NCBI GenBank assembly: GCA_021234155.1
Contig: JAJEKV010000108.1
Location: 2,939,850-3,003,849 of the forward strand
Length of the DNA: 64,000 nucleotides
Direction of reading: 5' to 3'
Origin: Isoetes taiwanensis
Taxonomy: Eukaryota > Streptophyta > Lycopodiopsida > Isoetales > Isoetaceae
The position numbers were made by a program, and so were the translations under genes. This document shows positions 10,093-20,924 of this stretch, piece after piece. Within the stretch, counting starts at the first letter, position 1, and each line of letters starts with the position of its first letter. Under the pieces are notes generated by a model. The model was not told where the DNA came from, did not search any database, and was given only the letters and a program-made list of their open reading frames with translations.

Positions 10093-12092
10093 GAAGATAG
10101 ATAGATAGGTACATTGTTTGACGTCCACGAAAAGTTGAAGCTTATGGAATACGACACACCCCCTAATACTATACATAGATGAAGTGGGTCCTTCTCTCAC
10201 TAACTTTACAATGATCATGGCCACTTTCACAACAAAGCGTTGAACCCGTGACCTTGTTGGAGATAATATAATGCATGTGAATGGCTTCTCCTTATGGTGA
10301 TAGCAGTAATAAATGTTCCCCACAATATCTTTTGAAGGGAAACATCCCTAGAAAACACACGAAGTTTTTCAAGTTATCTAGGGTGGGGGCTACACGACTT
10401 GGCTGTGCTCGTCATGTCTTAATTCGGTTTCAAGATGCACTAAGTAGACTCCATGTTCTCTAGCATGGTAAGTACCTTAAAGATGCCAACTTTTCGATGT
10501 TTAGGTTTCAAAAATGTTGTTTGGGGGTGGTGTTACATAAGATTTTGGATGGTTTGTGGATGTATTCGTATGTGAATTTGTTATATTGCTGACTCAGTAA
10601 TTAGGTTTTGTTGTTCCAATGGTCGATTGGGGTTGATTGGGTTTGTTCTGGAAGCTGCAATTTTTAGAAGGCCAGTCGTGGCGATGGCCTCGCGTCCGCG
10701 TGGAGTGGATGGAGCTGGCTTCATGGGCATGCCGAATATGTAGGGTGAAGCAGGGCTCTGCCGATTCATAGGGCGGAGCATGCGGATATGGCTTTCTTCA
10801 GAGATGTTTTGCATAGGCGATGGCACCCACTGCGCCAGGGTGAGGAAGACATGGGTATAGCAGATTCTATGATTTCTTTTTGGCATATGCAGAGCATACA
10901 TGACATTTTTAGCAGCCCTTCCTCGAATTTTTTGCAGGGATGAAGTTTCTATCGATTTATTTGAGGGGTTATTTTGAGGGCGGCCATTATGGTTGTAGAA
11001 GGAAGGAAGGAAGGAAGGAAGAAAGGAAGAAAGAAGAAGGCAAATTTTGGTTATCATGCCCATTCCATGCAAGGCAGGCCCAACAAGCTCTGTGCAAGTA
11101 AACATGACTGTTTGCAGGGAGGGCATGTGAAGGTATTTTGTTGTTGTAAATTGTGGCATGTTTTTTGCTCATGTTGAATGGAATAATGTAGTTCATCCAG
11201 AGTCTCTGGCACTCACATGCGTCTCATATTTCTCTTGGCTATGGTATGTTTCTGTTGTTTGTGTTGTCACCATGCAACTTTATGCACAAGTGCAGGTTGT
11301 TTCAGGAAGGCCAAGTTTCTGTGCCTATGTTCTCTGCCAATATTTTGTAATGATGATATGAAATGCTATTTTTCTTTGTAATCTAACACCTTGTTTGTTG
11401 TTCAGATTGTGGTTCCCATGCTTCCTTCTGTGATGTTATTGCTGCAACATGTGATTACAGAGCTGTCTGCCCACTTGCCCTTCTGTTTCTGCTATATCAG
11501 CTCACAGGTTTGCTTGGCTATGTCATGTTTGTCAATGCAGATTTGCAATGGTTTCCTGTGCACTACCTTTGAGGCATGGAAGCTACTCACTTGATAGTTG
11601 TGAATGTCAAGTAATGTTTGGAGCTGTTGTGCAGCTGTCTTCATGCAGGAAGTTGTATGGGAATTCGTAATGTGGACTAGTGGTTGCTCTTCCTGTGCAT
11701 TTCATGCATATCAGACTTCAATGTCTCTGTAATTGATTGAAACTGTTCTGTTTTGGGATTGTGATGTAATTTTCGTTCTTGTTTTCGTTGTAGTTGCATT
11801 CCACTGTGTGCCTGCAACATCCATTTTGCATTTTGAGAATTAAAAAACTTGACAGTAATGTGAAGTTGCATTTGCATTTGTGTGCTTGAGCATTTGCACG
11901 GGACTAGCCCCTTGCCATAATGGGGAGCCCTTTGGGGTCAGGATACCGGCTTTTGCCGGTGGGGCTCAACTCCCCATGCTTCGTTATTGCTTTTGCTTGT
12001 CTGTTGCAAGGGAGGCCCGCTTATGGGTTGCAATGGAGCTGCTGATTACTCTTGCATGCATGTAGCAGGTTGACGTTATTTAGAAGTTGACC
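10093..12092. other. Non-coding stretch with a GGAA microsatellite
   Basis: No domain is recognisable on either strand. A purine microsatellite (ggaa/gaaa) runs at about 10998-11038. GC-rich hairpin-forming sequence at 11905-11985 includes accggcttttgccggt. The 192-codon minus-strand frame at 11159-10581 runs across this microsatellite and shows no motif. Confidence 0.4.
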
Positions 12093-12270
12093 TGAACCTT
12101 TGGGTGACGTGGAAATGGGGATTTGACCCCATCTTAATTTCTGGTGGACGGTTGTGGTTATTGGGTTTTGGATATGCTTGGGAATATGCCCTTTTTGAAT
12201 GGCCAGGATTGAGCGATTATGGGATTATGGCATTTTCCATCTTCAGCCTTAAGTGTCATAAAGAGCTATG
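12093..12270 (+). repeat. Dispersed repeat related to 3376-3510 and 7380-7515
   Basis: The block cctttgggtgacgtgg, then a palindromic gggg-ttga-cccc core and catctt, matches the same order inside both duplicated units (cctttgggtgaggtgg, then atggggtttgaccccat). The similarity extends for ~120 bases to the tttggaat/ttggatat segment. It is an unnamed dispersed repeat with a conserved ATGGGG-loop-CCCCAT hairpin. A weaker relative may lie at 17456. Confidence 0.45.
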
Positions 12271-13240
12271 CAAAGTAAGAGAAGCGCAACTACAAACTCA
12301 AAGTAGACAATATGCTGCAAAAGTGTAGCAATTATACTCGATCATTGAACTTTCCAAGTCCTTAAGTTGACTATGTTTCAAATATATCATCAGCATCAAA
12401 ATTGTTTATCGTCTAATTTTCTTTGGGCCTTGAAAATTGTTTATCGTCTAATTTTCTTTGGGCCTTGATGCTCTATTTTTGTCCTGGTTTTTCTTTGGGC
12501 CTTGGTGCTCTATTTTTGTCCTGGTTTAGACCGTTGTACCTTATTTTGATTTATTTTGGGCTCCGCTTCTTGCCTACTATATGTATCACCTCATGCCTAT
12601 TATTTTATCATTATTATATTATAATAGGCATGATGTTAATTCTAACACAATGCCAATTTTTTAGGGATTTGGGGAAGGGGGGATGGGCCATTGAGCATTG
12701 ATGGAAAACAAATTGCCTTGAATTCTTGGATATTCCATAAAGATATCAAAGATCCCAAAAACAACAAAGAAAACTCTATTCTATTCTATTCCTTATAAAT
12801 GGAGTGTCTTGAAAATATTCTTAAGAAATCATTTTCTATAATTGCATGTTTGACTTACTATAATTCCCATGTTACTATGCGATTTTTATGCCCAAATGTA
12901 TTATAAGATGTGCTTGCTCTGCCTATACAATGCCAATAGACATAGAGCTATTAATTATCTAAATATTATTTCAGTACTTCTTAATGATCCAACTCTTTGG
13001 ATATTCTGTTCATGTCTAGATAGTAATAAAAACAAGAAAATAAGGACCCACCAACAATATGGGAGAGCTCAATTTGCATGATTTTAGGCCCCATTCATTG
13101 ACATGAGCGGCAAATCTGCCGACTTTGTAGACTGAACGTGGCATTATATATAAAAGATTCTCCAGAGAGGAGTGACAACCAGACAAGGAGCACATGTCCA
13201 CATGGGCGATGACTAAAAACTTAAATATAAATAATGATTC
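12271..13240. other. Non-coding; 3' side of the UGT gene
   Basis: AT-rich. The segment at 12385-12530 contains short direct repeats of attgtttatcgtctaatttt and tctttgggccttg. Nothing coding is recognised. The UGT transcript should end on the minus strand somewhere within about 13240-12900, but I do not see a strong canonical polyadenylation signal. Confidence 0.4.
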
Positions 13241-14834
13241 TCATAATCCAACTTGAGCAGTAAGTGGCATAGGTTGAATTTGAATTTGGATTTTTAATCC
13301 CTCTTCTTTTGGACAGCATTCCTTTGGCTTCATGCTTGTCCTCATTGCAGTTGCAAACTCCTCTAGATTTGATCTCGAAGATCCTCCTTCCTTCACAGCA
13401 CTCCTAACCTTTTCCTTGAGTTCTGACATCCTTTTCCTCGCCTCATGCCCCTCCTCTTCTTGCATCAACCTTCTAACTTTGTCTTCAATTTCACCCTTAT
13501 CTATAAACCCATTTGCCCCTTCCTTGAACCCCAATGCAGCCTTCCATTCCTTAACAAGCAACCTGCAATTAAGGTTTTGCTCTGCCATACAGGGCCAACC
13601 AAGGATAGGAACCCCATTATAGACAGCCTCGAGTGTAGAATTCCAACCACAATGGCTGAGAAACCCACCAACAGAGGGATGACCTAGGACCTCCATTTGG
13701 GGAGCCCAGGACATGATATAGCCATAATCTCTAGTGGAGTCGACGAAATCATCGTACAGGTCCCCAGGGAGGCCGAGGACGAGGGTGTCGCGGATGACCA
13801 AGAGGAAGGGTTGTTGAGCTGCCTTGAGGCCAAGGAGGAGGTGTTCAATTTGGACCTTTGGGAGGCAAGCTATGGAACCAAAGGAGACATAGATAACAGA
13901 CTGGGGGGCTTGTTTATCTAGCCACTCTAGGCACATGGTCTCTTGGGGGGACAATTGGCGAGGCGTATTTTCGGTGTATATGACTGGAAGGACTGGACCT
14001 ATGGGAAAATAATTGGGGGCGATATTTCGCATACTTTCGATGGCGTTTTCTTCTAGCTCCAGAACAGAGTTCACAAACGCATAATCCGCTTCTGCCCTCC
14101 GCTTGTAAGCCTCTGACAGGAAATTATTGATCGGATGCTTCATCCGGCATGCATACGGCAGCTCCAGCGGATGCATTGGCGTAATTCCGGGAATAAAATC
14201 GATCCTGTGATCGGGTTCCATGTATTCCGCTGCACAAACGAAGAAATTTTTAGCTAAAAATCTCATTTTTAACCACAATTCTAAACTCCAGATCCTGCCG
14301 GAAACAAATACCCACAGATTACTTCACATAATAAGCAATTTTACCTTTTGGGTTCATCGGAACATATTTTTCCGCGATTAAACGGGGCAAATGAGAAGCT
14401 ATCAGATCGTTTGTAGCAGAGGTAGTGGAATATGCCGCAAATGGGATATTATACTTCTTTGCAAGATCTAAGGTCCAAGTGACAAAAGCGTCAGACAAAA
14501 TGCAGCTTATATGAGACCCTTCAAGCAGAAGCTTTTGAACAAGCTGCTCAAAGGCCGGTTTCATGCTGTTAGAAGCAGATATGGCTTCTCTGAGTCCGTC
14601 CATGCCAGGAGACAGACAGTGCAGACCATCTGGAAGGCCCAAAAGCTTGAATTCCGATTCCGGAAATGGGGATTCAAAAGCTTGCAGCAGACGGTCATGG
14701 TTTGTAACACTGTTTACAAAGGTTATGGAAAAATCCAAGGATTCGCAAAACCTTTGGCATAGTACTAGCATGGGATTTATGTGGCCTTGTAAAGGGAAGG
14801 GAAATGCCACTATATGGGGCTTTTTGTTCTCCAT
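13241..14834 (-). CDS. UDP-glycosyltransferase (GT1 family, plant UGT)
   Basis: Exons are 14834-14345 and 14229-13241. The 115-base intron has a gtaaaa donor and a tttgtgcag acceptor, and joins MNPK to AEYMEPD in phase, giving 492 residues, the usual UGT length. The N-terminal half has PFPLQGHINPML with the catalytic His at residue 18 and its activating Asp near 115 (CILSDAF). The C-terminal half holds a complete 44-residue PSPG box at 338-381, from WAPQ through HCGWNSTLE to AEQ. The final Gln is typical of UDP-glucose users. It should transfer a sugar to a small lipophilic acceptor such as a phenolic, terpenoid or hormone in the cytosol. The acceptor cannot be predicted. The start is the first ATG, 70-80 bases below a TATA box. 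There is no frame break. It is the one apparently intact host gene in the window. Confidence 0.95.
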
Positions 14835-14904
14835 GCTTATGCTCTATCTATCTCTCCGTGGACGTTAGAAAATCTATCTTTTGAAAACGCCTCAGCGTCT
14901 CGCA

Positions 14905-14913
14905 CCTTATATA
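14905..14913 (-). promoter_or_regulatory. TATA box of the UGT gene
   Basis: On the minus strand TATATAAGG lies about 71-79 bases upstream of the UGT ATG, leaving room for a short leader of about 40-45 bases. The placement fits a plant pol II core promoter. Confidence 0.6.
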
Positions 14914-15576
14914 CAAGAAGAGAAAGGGCATTCTTATACCAATAAGATCCTTACCTATATGTACATGAACATGTCAAGTGTACTTATGCCCACCTGTCCT
15001 CTTGAGGAACAAGTCTCGTTTACCTATACATTGTTCCGTGTTTGGACTTTCGAGTCTGAACCTTTCTAGCTAAGGCCCTACAACATGTTGTATTGTTAAA
15101 TATGTGCATGTCCTATAACATATACTTTGACTTTGCTTCATTACTGCCCTGAGTTGCCGTAGGGCAAAAGGGTATCGAAAAAATACTCCAACCTCAAAAC
15201 TACACACACCAAAACTACACACATCAACCTTATCTCTGCATGCAACTAGGCAATTCAATGTGCCAACTAGCACATTTGCAATTGTCAGAGTATGCCAACT
15301 TGGTATTGTATACTACATGCCAAACAAATTTTTTTTTTTTTGGGTCACAGATGTCATTGCACGTGCTAGTCTACAAACAATGTATGTTTTCACCTACAAC
15401 ATGTAGGTTACAAACTTTGTTGATTTGTGTTTGTCCATATTTTGACTTGGACCATTAGATGACATTCCAAGGAAAGAAAAGTAGTCTTGCATCTCTATTA
15501 CAACCCGCACACAATTAACTATCATCTAGGTCCTAAATGACTTGTTGGTTTAGCACTATCGAAGTAGTATGTTTTA
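14914..15576. other. UGT upstream region, no further feature recognised
   Basis: AT-rich intergenic sequence with a poly-T run at 15328-15340. No coding signal is supported. Distal promoter elements of the UGT would lie here but cannot be identified by eye. Confidence 0.4.
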
Positions 15577-15715
15577 GAATTGAATTGAATGTAAATATTA
15601 AATGGTCTATAAAACACAAACAAACAAAGAAACAACTAAAGAACAACCTGCCTATTACTGTCTAGGATTAAAAAATCCTTGCCCCGAAGTCTTTTCGTAG
15701 GAAAAACCTTAGTAG
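15577..15715 (-). mobile_element. SINE-like pentamer-tailed repeat, copy B
   Basis: The antisense copy begins with gaattgaattgaat (15577-15590) and contains ctaggattaaaaaatccttg, followed by the hairpin partner aggaaaaacc near 15699-15708. It shares order and spacing with copies A, C, D and E, but the middle 'gagacc' block is diverged. Confidence 0.55.
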
Positions 15716-16190
15716 TAGTAAGCTTGTTGATGAACTGTATATTTGTATACGCCAGTGTAGTGATGAGCGGCGCCATTGAGCCCACATGTCTACTACCTCT
15801 GAGTATAAGATGCCAGCGCCCCTACTGAAGGCATGTTCATTATCACATGTTGCGGTTGGTTAGATGTAACCAACCATGATTTACCAGTATGAGTTGGTCC
15901 ACGTAGTAAATGCTTTCCTTGGATAGTCCAATTTACACATCCAATCAATTTGATGGTCCATTGACAAGAAAGAAATAACCCAGAACGAACTACGCAAATG
16001 CATTCCAAAATAAATGAAAGGTACTCATATATCTAGGGACCCGCTTACTTTTAGAAATGCTTGTCGTTATTTCTACGTGGAGAACTCGTAACACATGGAG
16101 TTCCAATGGCTGGGACTTGAGGGAATCTAAGAACATGGAATCCCAATGACTACGATCTAATCACAAAGGGCAATGAAGTGCTAATATGTA

Positions 16191-16307
16191 TAGGGGAATG
16201 GTGTCTGGGACACCATTCCGTCACGTAGAGAGGGATCCTGCGACCGGCGGTAGTCGGGAGCAGGTCTCTCGGAGTGACGGAATGGTGGACCAGACATCAT
16301 TCCCCTA
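16191..16307. mobile_element. Stowaway-like MITE (117 bp)
   Basis: Left arm taggggaatggtgtctggga and right arm cagacatcattcccctag are inverted repeats of about 34 bases with few mismatches. The inner parts (accattccgtcac / gtgacggaatggt) also pair. The ends fit a TA target duplication flanking GGGGAATG. No coding capacity. The arms fold into one long hairpin, as in Tc1/mariner-derived MITEs. Confidence 0.8.
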
Positions 16308-16394
16308 GAAAATAGAAATAGGGGAGCAATTTTGGAAAACTACCTGCAAATCTGGCAGATTCGACGAAGAAAGCTAGCTGCAAACTCTTCTTGC

Positions 16395-16535
16395 AAAGAT
16401 CCGGCATTGAACCGCAAAAAACTCGAAGAAATCCGGCACTGAACTACAAAAAAATCCGGCAAAGAAGAGTCCAGCACTGAACTGCAAAAAACTCGAACTG
16501 AACTCAAAAAACTCGAAGAAATTGGCTGAACTCGT
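16395..16535. repeat. Degenerate minisatellite (~33-bp unit)
   Basis: Imperfect direct repeats of a unit like ccggcactgaactgcaaaaa followed by actcgaagaa appear about four times. Short indels disrupt the period. This short-range repetition accounts for the open minus-strand frame here (16374-16679), so I do not call a gene. Confidence 0.6.
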
Positions 16536-17238
16536 CCTCAGCATTTGCTTGAAAAGCGCTCGTCCTTGTTTGCTTGTGTTCGAAGAACTCTGTCTCCGGT
16601 GCCGATTGCAACCTAAAAGATTACCTAAGGAAAATACCTGAAGAACCGGTAACCCAGAATTGGGGTACCCGATTTCCATTCCGGGTTATTGAGGGTGCCA
16701 CATGGCACCATAGAAATGAACGCTAGGGCAAGAGCGCAACCCTATTTCTATTTTGTGAAGTTGATTGTATATCTTCAACGTGTCCATAGCTCATAAAAGT
16801 AGTTAAAGAGTATATGGCTGCAGAATTTAAGATGGCATTTTCACGCGAAATAGGTAGAGTATTGGATCTATTTGTTTGGGCCATAGAAATAGATAGATAG
16901 ATAGATATTATTTTAACGTTTATGGGACCTGATAGCGGGCCATGGAACGAGTCTATACTGTAGTGCAACGCCGTGTTGTCTCAAACTCGAGATATACATG
17001 TTCTAAGACTAGTGTGTTCTAGCACTAGTGTGATATGAACAAGGAACAATTAATGCCCATCCTCCATAAATGCATCACTTGAAGTGCAATTATTGTATCT
17101 TGGTTTCCAATATAAAACTTAGAAAACGGTACTTAATTTAGGTGCATCGAGTTGACCTTCTTCGCACTAGGTTGGTATGGTATAGTTGACATATTTGCGA
17201 TGTAAAAGGATTAACTTTTCTTTACCTAATTACACTTA
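16536..17238. other. Non-coding stretch, nothing recognised
   Basis: Contains a short (atag)n run near 16890-16908. No motif-bearing frame on either strand. Confidence 0.4.
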
Positions 17239-17246
17239 ATGTTTCA

Positions 17247-17376
17247 ATGGAAACCACAAATGTCAACTAGATGAGTTCACACATACATATCATCCATCTG
17301 ACTGACGTATGTTTCAATGGAAACCACAAATGTCAACTAGATGAGTTCACACATACATATCATCTGTCTGACGTAT
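17247..17376. repeat. Direct tandem duplication (~66-70 bp x 2)
   Basis: The segment starting tgtttcaatggaaaccacaa and ending catctgactgacgta-like occurs twice head to tail. The copies are almost identical except for a 4-base difference (catccatctgactg vs catctgtctg). This is a recent local duplication in non-coding DNA. Confidence 0.85.
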
Positions 17377-18304
17377 TCACAGCCCCAACAGCTCCTCTAG
17401 CCTAGGTCTTGTTTCCCTCTCCATCATTAATTGTGTGTATCAACTAGAGTTAACCCTTGGGTCAAAGATGGGGTTGGGGACATTTTTTGCTAGGCAAGCA
17501 CCCACTATGCACCCCAGTATTGAAAAATGTTGTTTATTTTTATTTAGCAGGCTTGTCTAACCTCCCATGCAACATTTCTTGGACTTCTAGGCTATCCATG
17601 TTGCTTAACACGCCAGCTAAAATTAACCCTAACCATCAGATCCATTAATTTTTTTCATCTAAGGCATTGAAAGTTAGATAATTCTCTGAAATCTCTTCTG
17701 CAACCTCTAACGATTTTTCTGTGACTGAATAATTTTTTCCTTTAGCTGGGAGCTTTATTCTGAGGTCCTATTTCGACCAAAGCATCAGAGCTTCTGTGGT
17801 ACTTAAATATTGTGTCTGGTCATTGGGCAAGCAGCTCATGAACTTCTACATTTCATTTTGATGTCATAGTCTTAGCTCCAAACCTCAACGATTTTTCTTT
17901 CTATGGGGTTGCATTTCAATGCCAGGGTGCGGCCTTGCAAAGCTTGGGGTTTTGTTTCATAAACTAATTTCCCCTTCTCTGCCTCGACCTCACTTAATAA
18001 GACTATAAGCAGTTTCTCAAGGTACTGGCCAATGCTTTCACCATATTCTTGTCCCATTCTTTTCTAAGAAGTTAGAGTTTCTTAACTTTTAAAGACAAGC
18101 TTCTAAACTGTTCAGGCAAGACATTAGCAAATTTTCCTCTTTTATTCAACCCTCTAATTAGGAATGCACCAAGAAAATTTTGGTTGGCTCATGTTGTTAA
18201 GATTGTTTTATATTATAGGGCTGAGCTATTATGTTCATGGTTTTATAGGCTCAAGTAAAACTTCCAATGTCTATTTTCTTTAAAGAATGCAGCAGTGCTG
18301 ACCC
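17377..18304. other. Non-coding stretch, nothing recognised
   Basis: A minus-strand frame at 18057-17872 has no known motif. No splice-supported gene is visible. Confidence 0.4.
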
Positions 18305-18887
18305 ACATATTAGTACGGAGTCAAGAAGTCTTTGTGATCTGCCCTCTTTGCATGCAGAGGGATGAGACAATTGAGCTGAGCACTGCTTTTTCTTGTGTCA
18401 CCATGTTCGACTTGCTTGGCAATGGCTTCTGAATCTTTTCCATTGTGACTTGAATAGTCAGCAGGTCCTATTGTCAGTCTATCCTAGTTCTTGGGACAAG
18501 TTGGCAAAGAGGGCTTTCCACTTAGCATCTGCTTGGATCTTCTGGTCCATCTGGAAGAGACGAAATCTCCTCAACAGCGCTTTTCAGATACCCAAGTGCT
18601 TAGCGATGCCCGTAGTCGCATTGTGAAGGCGTACAAGTGTTCTTCCTTAAAGGATGACATCAAAAGTGTGATTTGGGAGCAATATCTTTAGATTGACACC
18701 TACTCATAGCAAACAATTGTGCTCAGGGTGATCTGTGTTCTCTGCTTTTCTATGTTACGTATGTGGTGGGTAGTGTTGCTCTAGTGGATATCTTCTCCAC
18801 TGGGTTTTGAGTCCCCCATGTACTCTTTGTATTCTTTTGAGTAATAAAGATCCACGTTCATCGAAAAAAAAAAACATATTAATACGG
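18305..18887 (+). mobile_element. 5'-truncated L1-like LINE with TSD and poly-A
   Basis: The body (18319-18873) encodes the terminal zf-RVT part of an L1-like LINE: LCMQRDETIE near 18343, then QQVLLSVYPSSWDKLAKRAF and HLASAWIFWSIWKRRN near 18460-18560. It ends with gtaataaagat and a poly-A at 18864-18874. The flanks acatattagtacgg (18305-18318) and acatattaatacgg (18874-18887) are a 14-base target-site duplication with one mismatch. It is the best-delimited member of the LINE family also seen at 1-285, 8245-8690, 20.9-23.4 kb and 39.7 kb. Confidence 0.9.
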
Positions 18888-19674
18888 TTTTGATGTCCAT
18901 ATTAATTTCCTTCTTTTATTATCATGTTATATTTACCCTTTCATAAAATAACATTGAAATGGTGCTGGACATTTTTAAAATGCCCTTAGATATATGAGTA
19001 GCCTTGCAAAGGTATTTTTGTTTGCTTTGTAACTTGCATGCCCGCTGCATTTATAATAATGTATTTCACAGATACTAGTTACTTCTTGGCGGCTTGTAGA
19101 GGTAGAGAACTTCTAGCGGAAAATACTCCATACCTTGAAACTGGCATAGACTTGTTCTTCTTCTATACATGATACAATGAACTTGGTGTTTAGATATTTA
19201 TTATTATAAAGCACAAATATATCCTTTGGTCCACCGTTGGCATTATCTTTAGCCTTGGCCCTGGATTGGGTCTAGCAAAAGGAGCCATTTTGAAGAATTC
19301 TTTTCCCGATAAATGCTTGCAATCTAGAGACCTTCCTCAAATCGAGATGGCAAAGATGCTAGAGTGATATTTCAATAGTTTCTTCTCCTGTTTGATTTGT
19401 TTCCATTTCTAGTTTTAATGAGTTATAGCCAGCATGATTGATAGGTATCTAAAAGGCGATGAACCAGTGCATTTTCTATTTCTTTTGAGTAAGCTCACAG
19501 TTCATTGCAGATTCAAGAATGAGAGAAACACTTAGAAGGTAGAGCGGATGCTTAGAAAGAAAGATTTGATGGTCATTGTGGCACATGATAGTTGCAGAAC
19601 TATACACAACTGGCTTGTGACTCAGACAAGTGCGAGATCGAAAACCCAAGCATACTCTTGCAAAGTTGTGAGCT
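18888..19674. other. Non-coding flank of the copia element
   Basis: No supported frame. This sequence is continuous with 38312 onward once the copia insertion is removed. Confidence 0.45.
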
Positions 19675-19679
19675 ATGTA

Positions 19680-20206
19680 TGTTGGAGATTCATTGCATAA
19701 CTACTGCTGCATAACCACTGCTTCTATGGAGCTATTTCATCTGCATATGATGAACTCAAACAGGTTGCACAATCTGATGTAAGTTTTCTTAGCCCTAATG
19801 GTCTAACTCAATTCTTATGGTTTGAAAAATAAGTTCCAATTGTCGAAACCATTGATTTTATAGTCAAAGGGTCAAAGGGCCCGTTTATGCATCTAGGCCT
19901 GTGGGATAATTCGATGGGCGGAAATCTCTGAACGGTGGAGCCTATCTAATCCGGAAATTATGCCATGGCGGTCGATTTTCCGAAGATATAATGCTTGCTA
20001 ATCTATGCTTGGCTTACAGAGGAGTATAACGAAATCGTTCATAGACAATTTGGCTGACTGTAGCGATCAGACTATTTGAGGGAAGATCGAGACTATTTTA
20101 CTGCAGTGAATTATTATGAATGGCCATTGAAACAATATGTTCTATGGTATTACTTGAACCATTGTTTGTTTAAACTAAGGGGTTCATAAGTATGGGTTTA
20201 TCTCTA
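19680..20206 (+). repeat. 5' LTR, first part (527 bp)
   Basis: Nearly identical to the first ~527 bases of the 3' LTR at 37670-38196. It ends at tttatctcta, exactly where the LTR is broken by the 9.7 kb block. The LTR resumes at 29908 with taatgtttaatgg. In the 3' LTR these two pieces are contiguous (tctctataatg). Confidence 0.95.
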
Positions 20207-20924
20207 CAAGAAATTTATCGCGGCGGCTCTTACCTTTGGGCCCAAGAGCTTTATGGTGGTTTTCCATGACAAATTAGGTGTTTATGGCCATTTGGCATAA
20301 TAAACTAGGTGTTTATGTGCCCTCAATCTGTTACTGTTGTAACACCTCTGCAAACAGCTGAGATTTTATCTCAACTTAAAACTTGAGGATTAGTTTGTCA
20401 AGGAGAATGGTTGTGCTTCTACTATAGAGAGAACCATCAGCTCCAATGTTCAATGCCTTGGGGGGGAGATGATCGGCAAACATACCATATATGTATCTTT
20501 ATTGATTCAAACAATAACAATGGAGGCCATATGAATGTCTTTAGAGAATTTAACAACCACATTGGAGGCCCAAATCATTTACATCTTTTTCAAATGGAAT
20601 ACTATAGAAGGCCACCCAAGGTCTCCCATGAATTTATCTGAAATAAATTTTTTACCGAAAAAGTTTTTGTTGTCAACATAACAAAGTACTTTGCAATCGA
20701 TTTTGCAATGTGAAAGTTGACTTTTCCAATGCACGAGACTTGAACCATCATGGATTGGCATACCTTAGTTGATCATCATGAAGCTTTGCTCATTCCGGAC
20801 ACCCTATGTTCGGTTGATCATCATGAAGCTTGTCTTTGTTCACTCTGGGACGCCCTATGTTCGGTATTTCGGACCATGCTATCATCATTGTATATAAATA
20901 GTTTTTATCCTATGTTAGTATTTT

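Noticed and set aside
10581-11159. 192-codon minus-strand frame
   Set aside because: It runs through a GGAA microsatellite that supplies its Leu/Ser/Phe/Pro-rich part, and has no motif or splice context.
11880-12010. Rho-independent-like or riboswitch-like hairpins
   Set aside because: Plant nuclear context; the GC hairpins have no adjacent gene and are more likely part of a dispersed repeat.
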